A stretch of 64,000 nt of DNA from positions 372,001 to 436,000 of the forward strand of contig JADLZK010008219.1 of the NCBI GenBank assembly GCA_015847255.1, in the 5' to 3' direction. Positions 36,398 through 48,523 of this stretch are shown one piece after another. This stretch comes from Hyparrhenia diplandra (Eukaryota; Streptophyta; Magnoliopsida; Poales; Poaceae). The first letter of the stretch is position 1. Every line of letters starts with the position of its first letter. The notes under the pieces are model-generated. The model ran no database searches. It was not told where the DNA came from and saw only the letters and a list, made by a program, of their open reading frames with translations. The position numbers were made by a program, and so were the translations under genes.

Positions 36398-37123
36398 GGA
36401 TGCACTGGTTTGTGGTTCCCCTTCTTTTCGAAAGTGAAGAGATCTTGGATGCAAATGTTTCGAGATCAAAAATAAGATGATGGGGGTGAATTGGTAATTG
36501 AAGGGGCAAAATAGATGAATGGATGGATGAGGCTAATAAGAAACAAATCTGTTCTTTTTTTAGGATGGAAGAGGTGCTTTCGCAGAGGGAAATAAGGTGG
36601 TTTTGCAGGAGGGAAGGAACGGGCAAAGTGATTGATTTTGGTAATGGAACAAAGTGACCTAAATTAGGCAGACGATGGGAAATAATCGGAGGCCAAAGAC
36701 TGTTTTTTTTTCCTTTTTGTGGAATTCTCAAGTTCTTTTTGTGGGGATTTTGCGGGGTTTTTTTTTTTTTTTTTTTTTTTTGCAGTAGTGGAGAAATGAA
36801 CGAGTAGATGAAATGGATGAAACAAGAACAAGACAAATGAAAGGATTGATGATGGGAAGCAGGAAACAATTTTTTTTTTTTTTTTTTTTTTTGGGGGGGG
36901 GTGTAATATGGATGAGGTGCTTCGAAGATGGGAAACAACCGGGTGAAGACAGCAAAGGAGTCGATGGAAAACACGGAATGGAAAAGACAGATAAAATTAC
37001 TCAAACTGAAAGAAGTGAAGAACAGAGAACAAATCAATTTGTTTTTCGTTTCATTTCTCATGTGACAAAGGAACACACAGGAAAACAGCTAACAAGCTCA
37101 CTCAAGAACTCAAGAAATCTTAC
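36398..37123 (-). other. 5' UTR and putative intron 2 of copy D
   Basis: Low-complexity region with T-runs of about 23-25 bases near 36757 and 36870 and a G-run near 36893. The acceptor expected near 36575 reads tttcgcagaggg where others have ttctg(c/t)agaggg. No coding content is seen. Confidence 0.45.
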
Positions 37124-37225
37124 ACGAACTAAAAACTTCAACGGCGGAGGGAGCAGCGTCGGAGCAAGCTTGGACAACGAAAGTGGGAGGTCGCCGTAGG
37201 GATGGACCGGACTGCGGAAGAAGCA
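37124..37225 (-). other. putative exon 2, proximal copy, of NLR D
   Basis: 102 nt, acceptor TTGCATTACAG, donor GTAAGATT. Confidence 0.55.
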
Positions 37226-37340
37226 CTGTAATGCAACAGAATCAGGCCTTAAGAGTCAGATTTGTTTTCCTTTGATTTCTCATGTGTTAGGAGCAAACAG
37301 GAAAATAAGTAACAAGTACACACAAGAAATCTAGCTTTAC

Positions 37341-37443
37341 ACGAACTGAAAATTCCTATGGCGCAGGGAGCAGCGTCTCCGGAGAAAGCTTGGACGACCG
37401 GGGTGTGGTCGCTGGAGGGGTGGACTGGACTCTGGAAGAAGCA
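37341..37443 (-). other. putative exon 2, distal copy, of NLR D
   Basis: 103 nt, acceptor TTGCATTACAG, donor GTAAAGCT. The donor variant differs from the proximal copy. Confidence 0.5.
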
Positions 37444-37940
37444 CTGTAATGCAAGAGAATGAGACGCAAGGCTTAAACAGCCAGTCAGCTTCAGATCTGA
37501 TCCAGTAGTGCACCAGCAAAGGGAGGAAGCGCATTAGCAAAATATTCAGGCCACTTGTCTGAACATTATTCTATTTTTTTCTCGTATTACGAAAAGTATA
37601 CTTATTAAAGGACAAGTTGCAGTTTTATAAGTTGAGAGATGCGTTAGGCTTACTGAAAACACTAATTAATTATTGCACAAGTGGTCTTTAGCTCCATTGC
37701 TGGCCGGTGGCCTTTCATGCTTTCAAATTACCGCTCTCCCAGGTCTGAATGCTACGATCAACAATACAATACGACACCCTTGGTCTTCGTTCCATATTAT
37801 ACGAAGTTGTGTCAGCTTTCCTTGTGAGGGCTCATCTTTCGTGCAAGTGTGTCTGTGCGACTACTCCCTACCTGCTACAATGTCAGTGACCATCCCCGTA
37901 AACAAATCAGGAAAAAGAAAGGAAAAAAAGTAGTACCTAC

Positions 37941-38290
37941 TGCCGAGCCCGCCGCCTCCGCTGCTGATGCTCGTCGAGCCACCGCCGGGCTCCCACTTCC
38001 CAGCACCTACTGCAGCGGCCGAAGTCATCATCCCGATCCACTTCGCTGTGCTCTGCTCTCTGTTCTCTGCTTCAGCTGCGGCAAAACAACGAACACCTAG
38101 CACGCAACAATGCAGGAGGGCTGCTCAACCGCTCGTTGCGTGTGGGACGGATAGCCCCGGCCTGGCTCGTGATCTGGCATGTGAGGAGACGTAGTGAGAG
38201 TGAGGACGAGGGAGAGAGGAGAAGAAGAAGAGTGGAGCCTCACCCGCCGCGCTTCTTCCCGTGGCGTCGCCGGCCCGGTGAAAGCACCAA
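37941..38290 (-). promoter_or_regulatory. GC-rich putative first exon/promoter module of copy D
   Basis: Donor GTAGGTACT at 37940 leftwards, with the conserved core as in other units. The preceding 37444-37940 is AT-rich putative intron 1 without coding content. Confidence 0.45.
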
Positions 38291-39889
38291 ACACAAACCG
38301 ATTGTCATTGCCCGGGGAAACAAGTCATCAGCCTTCGGGAAAAATACTGTAAAGTGGAGACTGGGCCGTCCGACGGGGATATTGCGGTATTGGGCTCCCT
38401 AGTAAGTTATCTATTTGGGCCGGCCCAGATCGTCTTCGTCGTTCGTTTGAAGCAGAGCGGCAGGAACAACGGCTACTCTGCTTGAATTAAGTGAGGCAAA
38501 TGAAAACTCTGAGTGTAGATGATCCTCTTACGCTTCGGGGTGGTCAGGCGTACTTTTTGTGTTGTTGCTACTACTGCTCATTTCGGAGCATGGTACCTTC
38601 CCTGTTGCCTCGTACTTGATTTTTCAGACCATCGGCATTAACCCACACCAACACCAGTTCAGAAAAGAAATTAGAGTCCCGGACACTCCAACCATGAATC
38701 ATCCAAAGCTCCAACCCACTTCTCTAACCTTGTCCACAGACTACAGCAGACACCAGACTGTGTCAAAGGAACCGTATGTCTGGAGCTTGAAGCTTCAAAA
38801 GTACATCAAAAAATGCTGAGCACTTACAAACGATATTATCAAATTTAGCAATGCGTGTTGGATGAAATACGCGCCTACGGCGTGCTCTTGAAAAAAGCAA
38901 TGCGTGTTGGCAATTGGTCTTTTTTGAGATAATAAAGAAATGAAATATTCCCCCCTTATCTACCACATGAAAAATAAAGGCGATAACCACAGCACTACTT
39001 ATTACTTGTTACAGACTATAACAGAAATAAATGTAGGCAATTGTTCATAACCCTGGGATAATAGAACAAGTGCCAATCAACAAGGAAGCAACAAACAGGC
39101 CTTGAACGGTGGGTAGAGGCAACGGGTGACACTGGCCATGGACTGGCTTCTGACTTGAACTGGTTGGCAAGTCTGAGGCACTCCCTTAAGTTGAAGCAAG
39201 TACGATTACGATTACCAGTGTCCAACATCATACAAGGAACTGAATGTGAGTTGTAATCGTTTGAAGCAGAGCAGCAGGAACAACTGCTACGCTCCACCAT
39301 ACCACATCATATAACACCGGCAGCGGCTACTCTGCTAGAATTAACTTGAGCACATGAAAACTCAGAGCACACATGACATGAGGAAACACAAACGACGACG
39401 ACAGAACCACAGAATCAAAGGAAATCCGAATGTATTACAAACACACCACACGTCCTTGGCAATCGCTGTTTCCAATATTTATTTATTACAAACTTTGCAC
39501 ATTCACGTGAGTATAGCTGTTCTTATTACAAGCAATCAAGCAATTCGCCTCAATTCGATAACTACAGTGCTATCTTTCTTCATCGTAGGAGGCTTATATT
39601 CTACCATTAGGGAAATGCGTGCTGGTAATTATTGTTAATAACCAAGGAATAACAGGACAAGTGAAACGCATGATATAAGAGGAACAAACAAACCGGCAAC
39701 CTGAGAATCCATAGAACTCACGGAGGCCTTCCGGTTCACGGTGGCTAGTAGGGTTGTGCTGAGCAATGCAAGCAGCTATGGTGGGGTTGCCTTTTGACTT
39801 GAACTGGGTGAACAAATTGTCTCAGGTAGTCCTCTGAACCCAGTACCCTTATAACCTTCAGTAGAGACGACGGCGCCTGTGAAAGGTGC
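38291..39889 (-). other. intergenic region and 3' flank of copy E
   Basis: 38520-38760 (gtgtagatgatcctcttacg onward) is not seen in the other units and holds nothing recognised. From about 38780 the common flank resumes and is partly duplicated (a diverged block near 38990-39240 and the regular block near 39440-39850). Confidence 0.45.
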
Positions 39890-39969
39890 CTGTTTAGAGC
39901 ATAAAGTATGTTAGAATATTGGAAGAGAAAATTAATTAGTCCTCGAGAATGAATTGGTGTAATCTTTAC
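39890..39969 (-). other. 3' intron of copy E
   Basis: Donor GTAAAGAT 40 nt after the stop and acceptor TGCTCTAAACAG. Confidence 0.5.
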
Positions 39970-40009
39970 CTTTTCATTTCTTTCAAGTGCAAAGTCTAAA
40001 GAAGCAACT

Positions 40010-43000
40010 TCAGTAGTAGATGTCCTTCCAGCGGATGTGTGAAATCTTTGACCAGCTTTCTCCGTCAGGCGCTCGGCAGTTTTTTCGCCAAGACAGGACA
40101 ATCTCCTATACTTATCTTATTTGGAGGGAGGACGGCAGATCTGGTAGACATGTTATGTTGGGGCAATTATAGATTTCAAGACTCGCAGACTGGAGAGAAG
40201 TTTTAGATTTGTTGGCAGGGACTCCATTTTGCACCAGTAGAAAGTCAGGTGCTTGACAGATGAGAGACTTGCGGGTTCTTCAAATGAAACTAACGACTCC
40301 TTGCAATCTGAAAGAAAAAGGTATGACGGGGCTATAAACCCTTCAGACTCGAGCATGTGGTTGAGCAATACGGAACTACCGACGTTGAGCGATTCCCCGG
40401 ACACTGAAGCGTGAGATGTGCTTGGCGGTGAGGTTTGGAACATCCACCAAACTTAGGCCCTTAAGGTGCAGGGAAGACAGGGCCTTCAAGCGAGCACGAG
40501 ATCGGGGAGACAAGATAGACTTATTTCTTCAAGGGAGGTCAGGTGGCCAATTGATAAGGATGGGGAGCTTCTGCAACCATAAATGGAAAGATACTTCAGG
40601 TCTGCCAAGCCATTAATGAATGAATCAGCTGCAAGTATGCATCCTCTTATGTAGAGGCTATCAAGGTTCAATGCCATAAATTCCCGCCCACATGCCAGCT
40701 CTAAAGAAGGGCAACTTACGCAATAAAGGCGGAAAGAGATGGAGCAAAGACGTGAGCCACCCGGTGATCCGAGACACCAACGGTCAACTAGTTCCAAACT
40801 CTCAAGTTTTGCCAAATGCTGAAACACCTGTTCCGAGGGGAGTGCAGTTAATGCCATATTACCATTCAATGTTAATCTTGTCAGTGAAGTGAGGCCACCA
40901 AGGCAAACAACTAAAGATTCATCCAGTAATCTTGCATGACGAAAAGGGAAAGTTCACAAAGTCCTCGATGGTAGAACCAATTGGCAGCTCCATGGTCCTT
41001 CCATAAATGACTTTTATCCTCTCGCTCATGGCAAAAAAACCATGCCTTGATTATATTTTCTTTTCGTCCATGCTTTGTCTCCTCCTTCCTCCATACCACT
41101 TTCCATAATTTGTAGATGTGTGGTTATATCATCATCCATCATCAGTGTTGTCAACTGCTTGAGAGTTGAACAGTCTTGTGACAGTACTCTCCTAACATCT
41201 GATCCTGAATCCATCTCCCACATTGATGAAAGTTTAGATGCCAGGTCATCTGCCTGCATCAAATTTTCCCTCAAGTCAAGTTGCTCGAGCTGATTTTTTG
41301 TCACAAATGTAAGCAGTGGGCAGCCGTGGATTGACAACCTTGTAAGGCTTGCTGGAAGACATGATAATTTCTTCAAGTTTGGAACGTCCGATATATACAG
41401 AAAGCGAGCAAAGGAAGGAGCTCAGATGCGGTGGTAGGCCTTCTAGCAAGCTGCAGTCATGAAGCGAAAATCTTTCCAAATTTTCAAAATAGGATCGCTC
41501 AAGTAACCACCTAGGATATGTGTCAGATTTGTAACCTCGGATTTTGAGGTGACTCAGTTGGGGTGGCGGTCTCTAGACCTTCTAGAATATCCAAATGCAG
41601 AATATCCATTGCATCCGTGCTATTCTCGAAACTCCACTCAAGTGTCAACTCTTTAAGGCGAGTTTTTCAGATATAGCTTTGACTCTAAGGCTTCATTCAT
41701 TCCAACAACATTCTCAAGATTTTGTACACTTAAATAGCCACCAAGCTCATTCAAGTCCTTCACTGCCGCGACTCATATCCTTGCTTCTTTTTTGCACGAA
41801 AAAGACAGGTAGATGTTGTAACGAAGTAAGCTTGCCAATGTTGGGAATTTGATTGTAAAATCCCGGATGCCGTAGCTTACTTAAATTGCAAACTTTGTCA
41901 GGCAACCTCTCCACCATGTTGTTTAACTCAAGTAACTGTAAGTGGTAAAGAGCACATAATGATCTAGGAAATTCAGAAATTGATGTTCTATCGAGGTCCA
42001 AATACAAGATGCTTCATCTCACCAACGGATTCAGGGCAACTTGCTGCTGTTGTAAAATGACAAATACAATACACGAACTTCTTCGGGTTATGCAAAGTAT
42101 CTGATCAAAAATAACGCTTGCACTATCCATTAGTGGATCAATACAGATAACAGTGCGTAAATGATGCAACTTGTAGATCATATGCTTATGCCTTTGCATA
42201 CTCTCAATCGAAACAGATAAATGTCGAACAGTGCATGGTATTTCTGTCACATTATCATCTTCTAACCGGGCGGTCTTCTTTAGAGAGTGACTCTGCCAAG
42301 TCATGAAGAATATCATGCATGACATAATACGGACCAGAATCCAATTGTTGGAAGAAAGATCCAGAGACCATGTCATTGAAGTAATCCCTCCCAACCTCTT
42401 CCAGTGTCCTACTACTCAAATTAGATGAATCAACAAACCCTTCAAGAACCCAAAAGTGAACCAACCGATTGGGTTCATATCTATGGCCTTTTGGAAATAA
42501 GTCGCAATACAAGAAGCATCTCGCAAACGTGGATCTAACTTTTCATAACTCCACAACAGAGATGTGAAGGGCTTACTTAAATCGTTGAGCTTCGGTGCAG
42601 ATTTCCATTCAGCGATATCCTTTTTTTTCGCTCAATCTCGAACCCTTAACTTTTGCCGCCAAAGGACATTGTCCAAGCCTTTTAGCAATCTTCTCGTAGT
42701 ATGTTCTAGCTTTGTGCGCAATGGCTGGTCCTCAATTTCTAATCCAGAGAAAGCATGGTGCTTAAAGAGAGCCAAGAAACTCAGTATCATCCATGTTTTC
42801 CAAACGAACAACTCGTTCACAAAGAAAGCAGTTGGAAGGATGTCACGCCGAGAAGTCACCAAAACTCGTTTTCCCCGACCGTTTAGAGACTAATGGAGCA
42901 AGGAGTTGCTCCCACTCGTTTCACTATCGATGTTTCAAACCAAACGCCGCCCGGGACTAGTAGGAATCTCTCGTGGATCGCAGGTAAAGATGTCCCGTAG

Positions 43001-43852
43001 TTTGCTTTGGAGAGAATCAAGATTATCTACACTTGGGCACCCCTTTTTTTGCAGACTCAATGATCTCCGCGGTGTGACGATGCACATCAAGTTTTGCGTG
43101 AGATGCAGATCCACATCCTGACATCAAAGCATTCTTCAATCCTCTTGTCATTATATACATACTGTGCTAAGGTGGACTTCCCCATTCCCCCGGTTCCAAC
43201 AATTGCCAAACCTGAGTACCTCACTGAACTTGCCTGGTCAGTTGTTGTCTTGCCAAGAAGAAAATCTACAATATGATCACGATCCCTATCACGACCAAAA
43301 ACCATTGAAGTAGGAAGTGATGTGGTTGTAGGAACAATGGTTCCGTATACAAACCGGTGGCCACTCGACGATATTGCCAGGTGGTAAGCCAAGAAGATCC
43401 TGAAGCTCCTTCGCTTCAAGGAGGATGTCCCTGAGTTCTTTCATCTTGTTAATTAACTTTTTGTTCTCTGGCAACAAGTTACGTGCCCTACTCTTAGCAG
43501 CACGAAGTGGCTTCATGATAGTGGATACAACGGAGGAAGTTTCATCCTCCCCTACCATGGGATCTTTCCCACTCTTTGCCTTGCGCTTGAGGAGGTTGTA
43601 CTCATGCTCATCCAGCAGGTCCTCAGCATCATAGAAGGCTTCTTTGAGCCGCTGATCCATGCCTCCAGCTTGCCTCTGTGGGGACTCCTCTCTGCCGTTT
43701 GAATCACCAGGTCAAACCGTGGCGGGACGGTGGCTTCTAGTTTTGGAGCTCATGCACCAAGTCCACGCCGAGGTAAGCTGTAGCATCGCCTAGGAGCTTG
43801 TTGATGATTGGCGATGCTGCCCACCTTAAGCCGAGAGTGCCAAGTCCGCCAT
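40010..43852 (-). pseudogene. NLR copy E: Rp1-type CC-NBS-LRR, frameshifted as given
   Basis: The ATG at 43852 opens MADLALS and breaks at the same ccgagag site as copy D. The coiled coil is clean in 43289-43660 (AEDLLDEHEYNLLKRKAKSG). The P-loop VGTGGMGKSTLAQYVYNDK and RNBS-A VRMWICISRK are clean in 43087-43419. Kin2 to GLPL is broken (42632-42862 keeps only out-of-frame pieces). RNBS-D and MHD (SGSFFQQLDSGPYYVMHDIL) are in the open piece 42255-42512. LRRs run 42390-40100 in about seven frame blocks. The tail RWKDIYY stops at 40010. Of the copies this one keeps most of the CAG/CTG sites in consensus form, which makes it a useful reference for the others. Confidence 0.85.
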
Positions 43853-44665
43853 GGATGCAAAGTGGTTTGTGCTTCCCTTTCTTTTCCGAGCGAAGAGATT
43901 TCAAAGAAGATGACAGAGTAAATTGGTAATTGAAGGAACAAAATAGATGAATGGATGGACGATGTGGATCAGAAACAAAGCTGCTTTTTTTAATATGGAT
44001 GAGGAGAGGGGAAATAACTGGTAGGGACTGCAATGTAATCGGAGGAAAAGAAGCAGTGTAATGGATGGGTACAAGAACAGGACAAAGCGATCGATTTGGT
44101 ATTTTGGTAACAGCTCGAAATGTTGGGGTTTTGCAGGGACCTAAATTAGGCAGACGATGGGAAACAACAAAGGAAAAAGACTCTCTTTTTTTCCTTTTTT
44201 TTGTGGGGATTTGAAGTTTTTTTTTTCTGGGGAAGAAATGGATGGGTACAAGATGTTGGATGCTTCTTCCTTTTTTTTTTTGGTATTTTTCTTATTCTTT
44301 TCCGTGGGTGTGGATGAATGAACGAGTGGATGATGTAGGGTTCGAGTGTGTCTAGTGCCCAAGAAAATCAGGACACAATAGATGAAACATGAACAAGATA
44401 AATGGAAGAATTGATGATGGGAAGAAAACTGTTTTTTTTTTTTTTTTTTTTAATATGGATGAGGAGGTGCTTCTGAAGACGGGAAAAACTGGTGAAAACA
44501 GCAAAGGAGTCGATGGAAAACCTGGAATCAAAGAGACGAGATAAAATTACTGAAACTGAGAGAAGTGAAGAACAGAGAACAAATCGACCTGTTTTCCCTT
44601 CATTTCTCTTGTGTTAAAGGAACTAGCAGGAAAATAGCTAACAAGTTCACACAAAGAAATCTTAC
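43853..44665 (-). other. 5' UTR and putative intron 2 of copy E
   Basis: Pyrimidine-rich on the minus strand with T-runs near 44432. It is homologous to the same region of copies B, D and G. No coding content is seen. Confidence 0.45.
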
Positions 44666-44765
44666 AGGAACTAGAAATTCCAACGGTGCACGGAGCAGCG
44701 TCTCCGGAGCAAGCTTGGATGACGAGGGTGAGGTCGCTAGAGGGGTGGACTGGACTCTGGAAGCA
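44666..44765 (-). other. putative exon 2 of NLR E (single copy)
   Basis: 100 nt, acceptor TTGCATTACAG, donor GTAAGATT. The cleanest example of the block. Confidence 0.6.
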
Positions 44766-46184
44766 CTGTAATGCAAGTGAATGAAACGCAAGGCTCAAAC
44801 AGCAAGTCAGCAGCAGATCTGATCCAGTAGTACACGGCCGGCAGAGGGAGGAAGTGCATTAGCAAAATATTCTGGCCGCTTCTCTGAACATTATTCTATT
44901 TGTTTTCTCCTTTAGAGACCGGTTGCAGTTTTATAAGTTGAGAGATGCGTTGGGCTTCTGAAAACTAGCTATTGTTTATGGATAACTCATTGATTATTGC
45001 ACAAGTGGTCTTTATATTAGCTCCATTGCTGGCCGCTTGCCTTTCATGCTTTCAAAGTACCACTCTCGTCTGATTGCTATTATTAAAAAGTATAATATGA
45101 CACTCTTGGTCTATGAGGTTTTGTCAGCTTCCCTGTGGGGGTTCTTCTGAGGACGGTGGCTTCTAGCTAGTGTTTTGAGCTCACAAACCATATTCATGCT
45201 GAGATAAGCTGACGGGAAATGGCCCTTTGCCCCCGTCTCACCTTTTTCTCTTGAGCCACAGCCAAACCCTGCTCTCCTCTTTCCTGGTGTGTGGCTGGTG
45301 ATGATATGTTGTTTGAGGTAGAGGCAGGAGGCAAGTAGGGAGATCGATGATCGTGCTCAGGATATACTGTTGCCTTGAGCTTTGTGCTGCTGGGTTGGGG
45401 AAGAAACAAAGAAGCAAAGGAGGATGCTGGAAAAAAGAGGACCAGAGAAGCTTTATTATCGATGATGAAGACGGTTATCAGATGATTCACTTTCGAAAAA
45501 ATTATTGCTGTGACCTTCAGTTGGAATGAAGTCATAATCAACACTGACAAAAAGAAGCTTCTTGGTAGCTTTATTGGGTTTCATCCTTCCTCCCTGTGTA
45601 ACTGAAGGCCAATGGAACAAGAAGGGCAACCCACTTATGTACTCTGTATAATCCACATCAAGACAGTCATATAGAGCTCCCCAAGTTCTTTCCAGTTGTC
45701 TTGTGTCATATGCTTTCTGTACGCATACTTTGGAATGGTAAATCAATTTGTTAAAATGTTATCAGCAAGGCTTACTGATTGGATTTGGATGGGTTACCAC
45801 ACACTGCAACTTTGGGTGTACATGGGTCAGGACAAAAAAGTGAAATGGACAGATTACCTACCGATAAAGAATTCAAAGGTCAGCAAGCAGGGGAGGCGTG
45901 GGGCAGTTCTTTTGTGGTCTTATTAAAAAAAAAAAAAAAAAGTTGAGAGTTGGTAGTGGCACCCTGTATATCTATCAAGCAACACGGGAGTTAGTACATA
46001 TATACACAAATAATCGATGGGCAAGGTACTGCTAGATTATTCAAAAAAAAAAAAAAAAAGTACTGCTAGATTGATTACCGATGGCCCTTTTTGGGTTTGG
46101 GCATTTATCTGGTACAATGGCCCTTTATCCGTCTCAGTAAATAAATCAGCAAAGAAACAACCAAAGAGAAAAAGGAGTACTTAC
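44766..46184 (-). other. putative intron 1 of copy E
   Basis: Very similar to 59873-61319 upstream of copy G. Contains A-runs near 45925 and 46043. No coding content is recognised. Confidence 0.45.
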
Positions 46185-46520
46185 TGCTGAGCCCACCGCC
46201 TCCGCTGCTGATGCTAGCTAGCATTGTGGAGCCACCGCCGGGTTCCCAGCACCTGCTGCAGCGGCCAAAGTCATCATCCCAATCCGCCTCGCTGTGCTCT
46301 CCTCTGCTCCAGCTGCGGCAAAACGACGAACACCTTGCTCGCAATGCAAGAGGGCTGCTCAGCTACTCCTTGTGCGTGGGATGGATAGCCCCGGTCCGGC
46401 GCGTGACCTGGCATGTGGAAGAGGAGACGGAGTGAGGGGAGACGAGAAGCAGAGAGTGCAGCCTCTCCCAGTCACCTGCCGCGCTCTCCTTCCCGTAGCC
46501 TCGCCGGCCGGTGGAAGCAG
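46185..46520 (-). promoter_or_regulatory. GC-rich putative first exon/promoter module of copy E
   Basis: Ends in a strong donor, GTAAGTACT, on the minus strand. Nearly identical to the module of copy G. Confidence 0.5.
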
Positions 46521-46639
46521 GAAGAAGACAAACGGATTGTTTTCGTTTTCGCATGTGATCTCGATAGGCTTGTTTGTTATTTCTGATTTCTGTACGGGGC
46601 CTCTGTGCAACTTTGTCCGGACAGCTGTCTCTTTTTTTA

Positions 46640-47130
46640 AAAAAAAAAAAAGTTAACAAAATATGAAGAGCGGAGATTAGTGAATAATTTTTAAAGTTAC
46701 ACCTGTATAATTTTTCAAACAAACAATTTGTACCATTATTAGATCAAAAGGGCCATTCATCTTTGGGAATTTGATGATGTGGCCTTCTCAAGAGAGAAGT
46801 ATTTGAATTCTATTTCTTGAGGCAGGGATACTTTTTGAGCTTCACCTAAAATCTCCGTGTCTCCAAAAATCATTTAGAGACATAGTAAATGGATGAAAAA
46901 AATCCCCTTAGAAAATAAAACGACATGTTTTGTAAAATCATTTTTAAGCATCTATAAGAGATATTTATAAAATCACTCTCTAAATCCTCTTTTTTAGAGC
47001 CATTTGAATCAAAATTGTTTTCTATATTTTTCACCTTCCAAAAACTTTCTATAAAAGTTGAATTTTCTTTTGTCAAAATAAAATCACTGTTTCTATATAT
47101 CAACTTTCTATAAAAGTTGAGTTTGATTCT
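46640..47130. repeat. AT-rich dispersed repeat, also upstream of copy G
   Basis: The same sequence occurs at 61800-62400, where it has an extra segment of about 150 bases. Internal motif ctttctataaaagttga recurs several times. It resembles a non-autonomous DNA element but no termini were settled. Confidence 0.45.
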
Positions 47131-47149
47131 ATAAAAGTTGAATTAAAAT

Positions 47150-47262
47150 CACTTGAATTTGATAATATTTGCGTAAATTTTTTTGAATAAGACGAATGGT
47201 CAAACTTAGAGCCAAAAAAAGTCAAACGACTTACAATTTGAGATGGGGGGGAGTATGTACCA
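47150..47262. mobile_element. MITE end (Stowaway-like)
   Basis: The right end reads, on the minus strand, CTCCCCCCCATCTCAAATT then GTAAGTCGTTTGACTTTTT and a stretch with ATTCGTCTTATTCAAAAA. This is the common grass 'CTCCCTCCGT..AAGTCGTTTGACTT' terminus. Only this end is clear. Confidence 0.5.
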
Positions 47263-48040
47263 TCCTAATCCACGGGAGAGTGCTCCTGGCTTGTCACGAA
47301 TCCAATAGAAATACAATTACTAGTATCCAACGAAATTTTTAAGAGTCGAGTTTGAGTCTGAGTCGTGACAGGTCATCATTCGCCTTATCTGCTATCCTCC
47401 TCCTCTTCAGTTACTCAGGCACATTGTTACCAGACGGCACCAAGCAAGGACAGGACGGCAACAGAGGAAGTTCACACCAGGGAGGAAGGATACACGGGTC
47501 CACTCGTCAGCCTGTTCTGATGACCGGTATGTGGGACCGGACTGGCAGTGAACACAATGTAACAGAGTGGAGAGAGGCATCAATCAAACAAACAATTAAC
47601 TCAATAATATACAGATCCTTCCTCTGCTGTTAATGTTATCGACTTGACTACTCTGTTCTTCACTCTGAGCGTCCGATCCCCAATTCCTTCTTCTCCGATC
47701 CCTACACTCCTGCTTACACAAAGGTGCTCTATCAGTGTTAGACAAACACTGACCACTGCATCTCTGATCACTGGCCCGCTCAAACAAAATAGGCGTGTGT
47801 GAATTTTAAGGTGGCCAGCTTTTCCTCAGATTATCAGCCACATGCATCAAGGTACTAATAGCCTAGACATGCATGGTGCAGGTGATTGCTGACAAGTCAC
47901 CACGTCAGGCACAATGGAGCCCCATCCACAAACAAGAGCTCTGTCCATGTCTGCTGAATTATGCAGCGATAGATAAAGGAACCAAACATGGTCAGAACAC
48001 TCCCACAAATGTGAGGCAAAGGAATGAAACATTTTAGCCT
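47263..48040. other. intergenic DNA, nothing recognised
   Basis: Unlike the other unit spacers. No domain, RNA gene or repeat end was recognised. The short open frames have no supporting feature. Confidence 0.4.
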
Positions 48041-48389
48041 CATTTTTAGTGGAGGACTACAGCTGTTCTTATTACAACCAACCAATTTGCCTTGCCCAGG
48101 ATGACCAAATGCCACATGAAAAATAAATCTAATCACAGTCTTATCAACATCGTTTATCAGAGGTTTATATTCTATCGGAGAAGTACATGTTGGGAATATT
48201 AACCATAAACAAAGAGTAACAGAATAAGTGAAATGATTTCATGCGGATGCAATGGCAAGGTGGCAACACCGATCTGCTTCTGACTTAAACTTGGTGACCA
48301 ATATGAGGCGCTCACGGACTGTTGTTAATAAGTACTTAATAACCTGGTGCAGAGACGGCGGCGCCTGTGACGGGGTGAGCTCGGGGTGG

Positions 48390-48473
48390 CTGTTTGAAAC
48401 ATGAAGTATATATGTTACAGTATCAGAAAACATATATAATTCGTCCTAGAGAATGGATCAATGGAACCTTTAC
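48390..48473 (-). other. 3' intron of copy F
   Basis: Donor GTAAAGGT 50 nt after the stop and acceptor TGTTTCAAACAG. The 3' flank of this copy (48050-48390) is the most diverged of the set. Confidence 0.5.
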
Positions 48474-48523
48474 CTTTTCATTTGTTTCAAGTGGCAAGCC
48501 TAAAGAAGCAAGTTCAATATTAG

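Noticed and set aside
46211..46435. 74-codon plus-strand frame conserved in several GC-rich modules (also 17503, 61354)
   Set aside because: The frame is not kept in the modules of A, D and the left edge, and an opposite-strand frame is equally conserved. Conservation of the DNA as promoter or first exon is the simpler reading.
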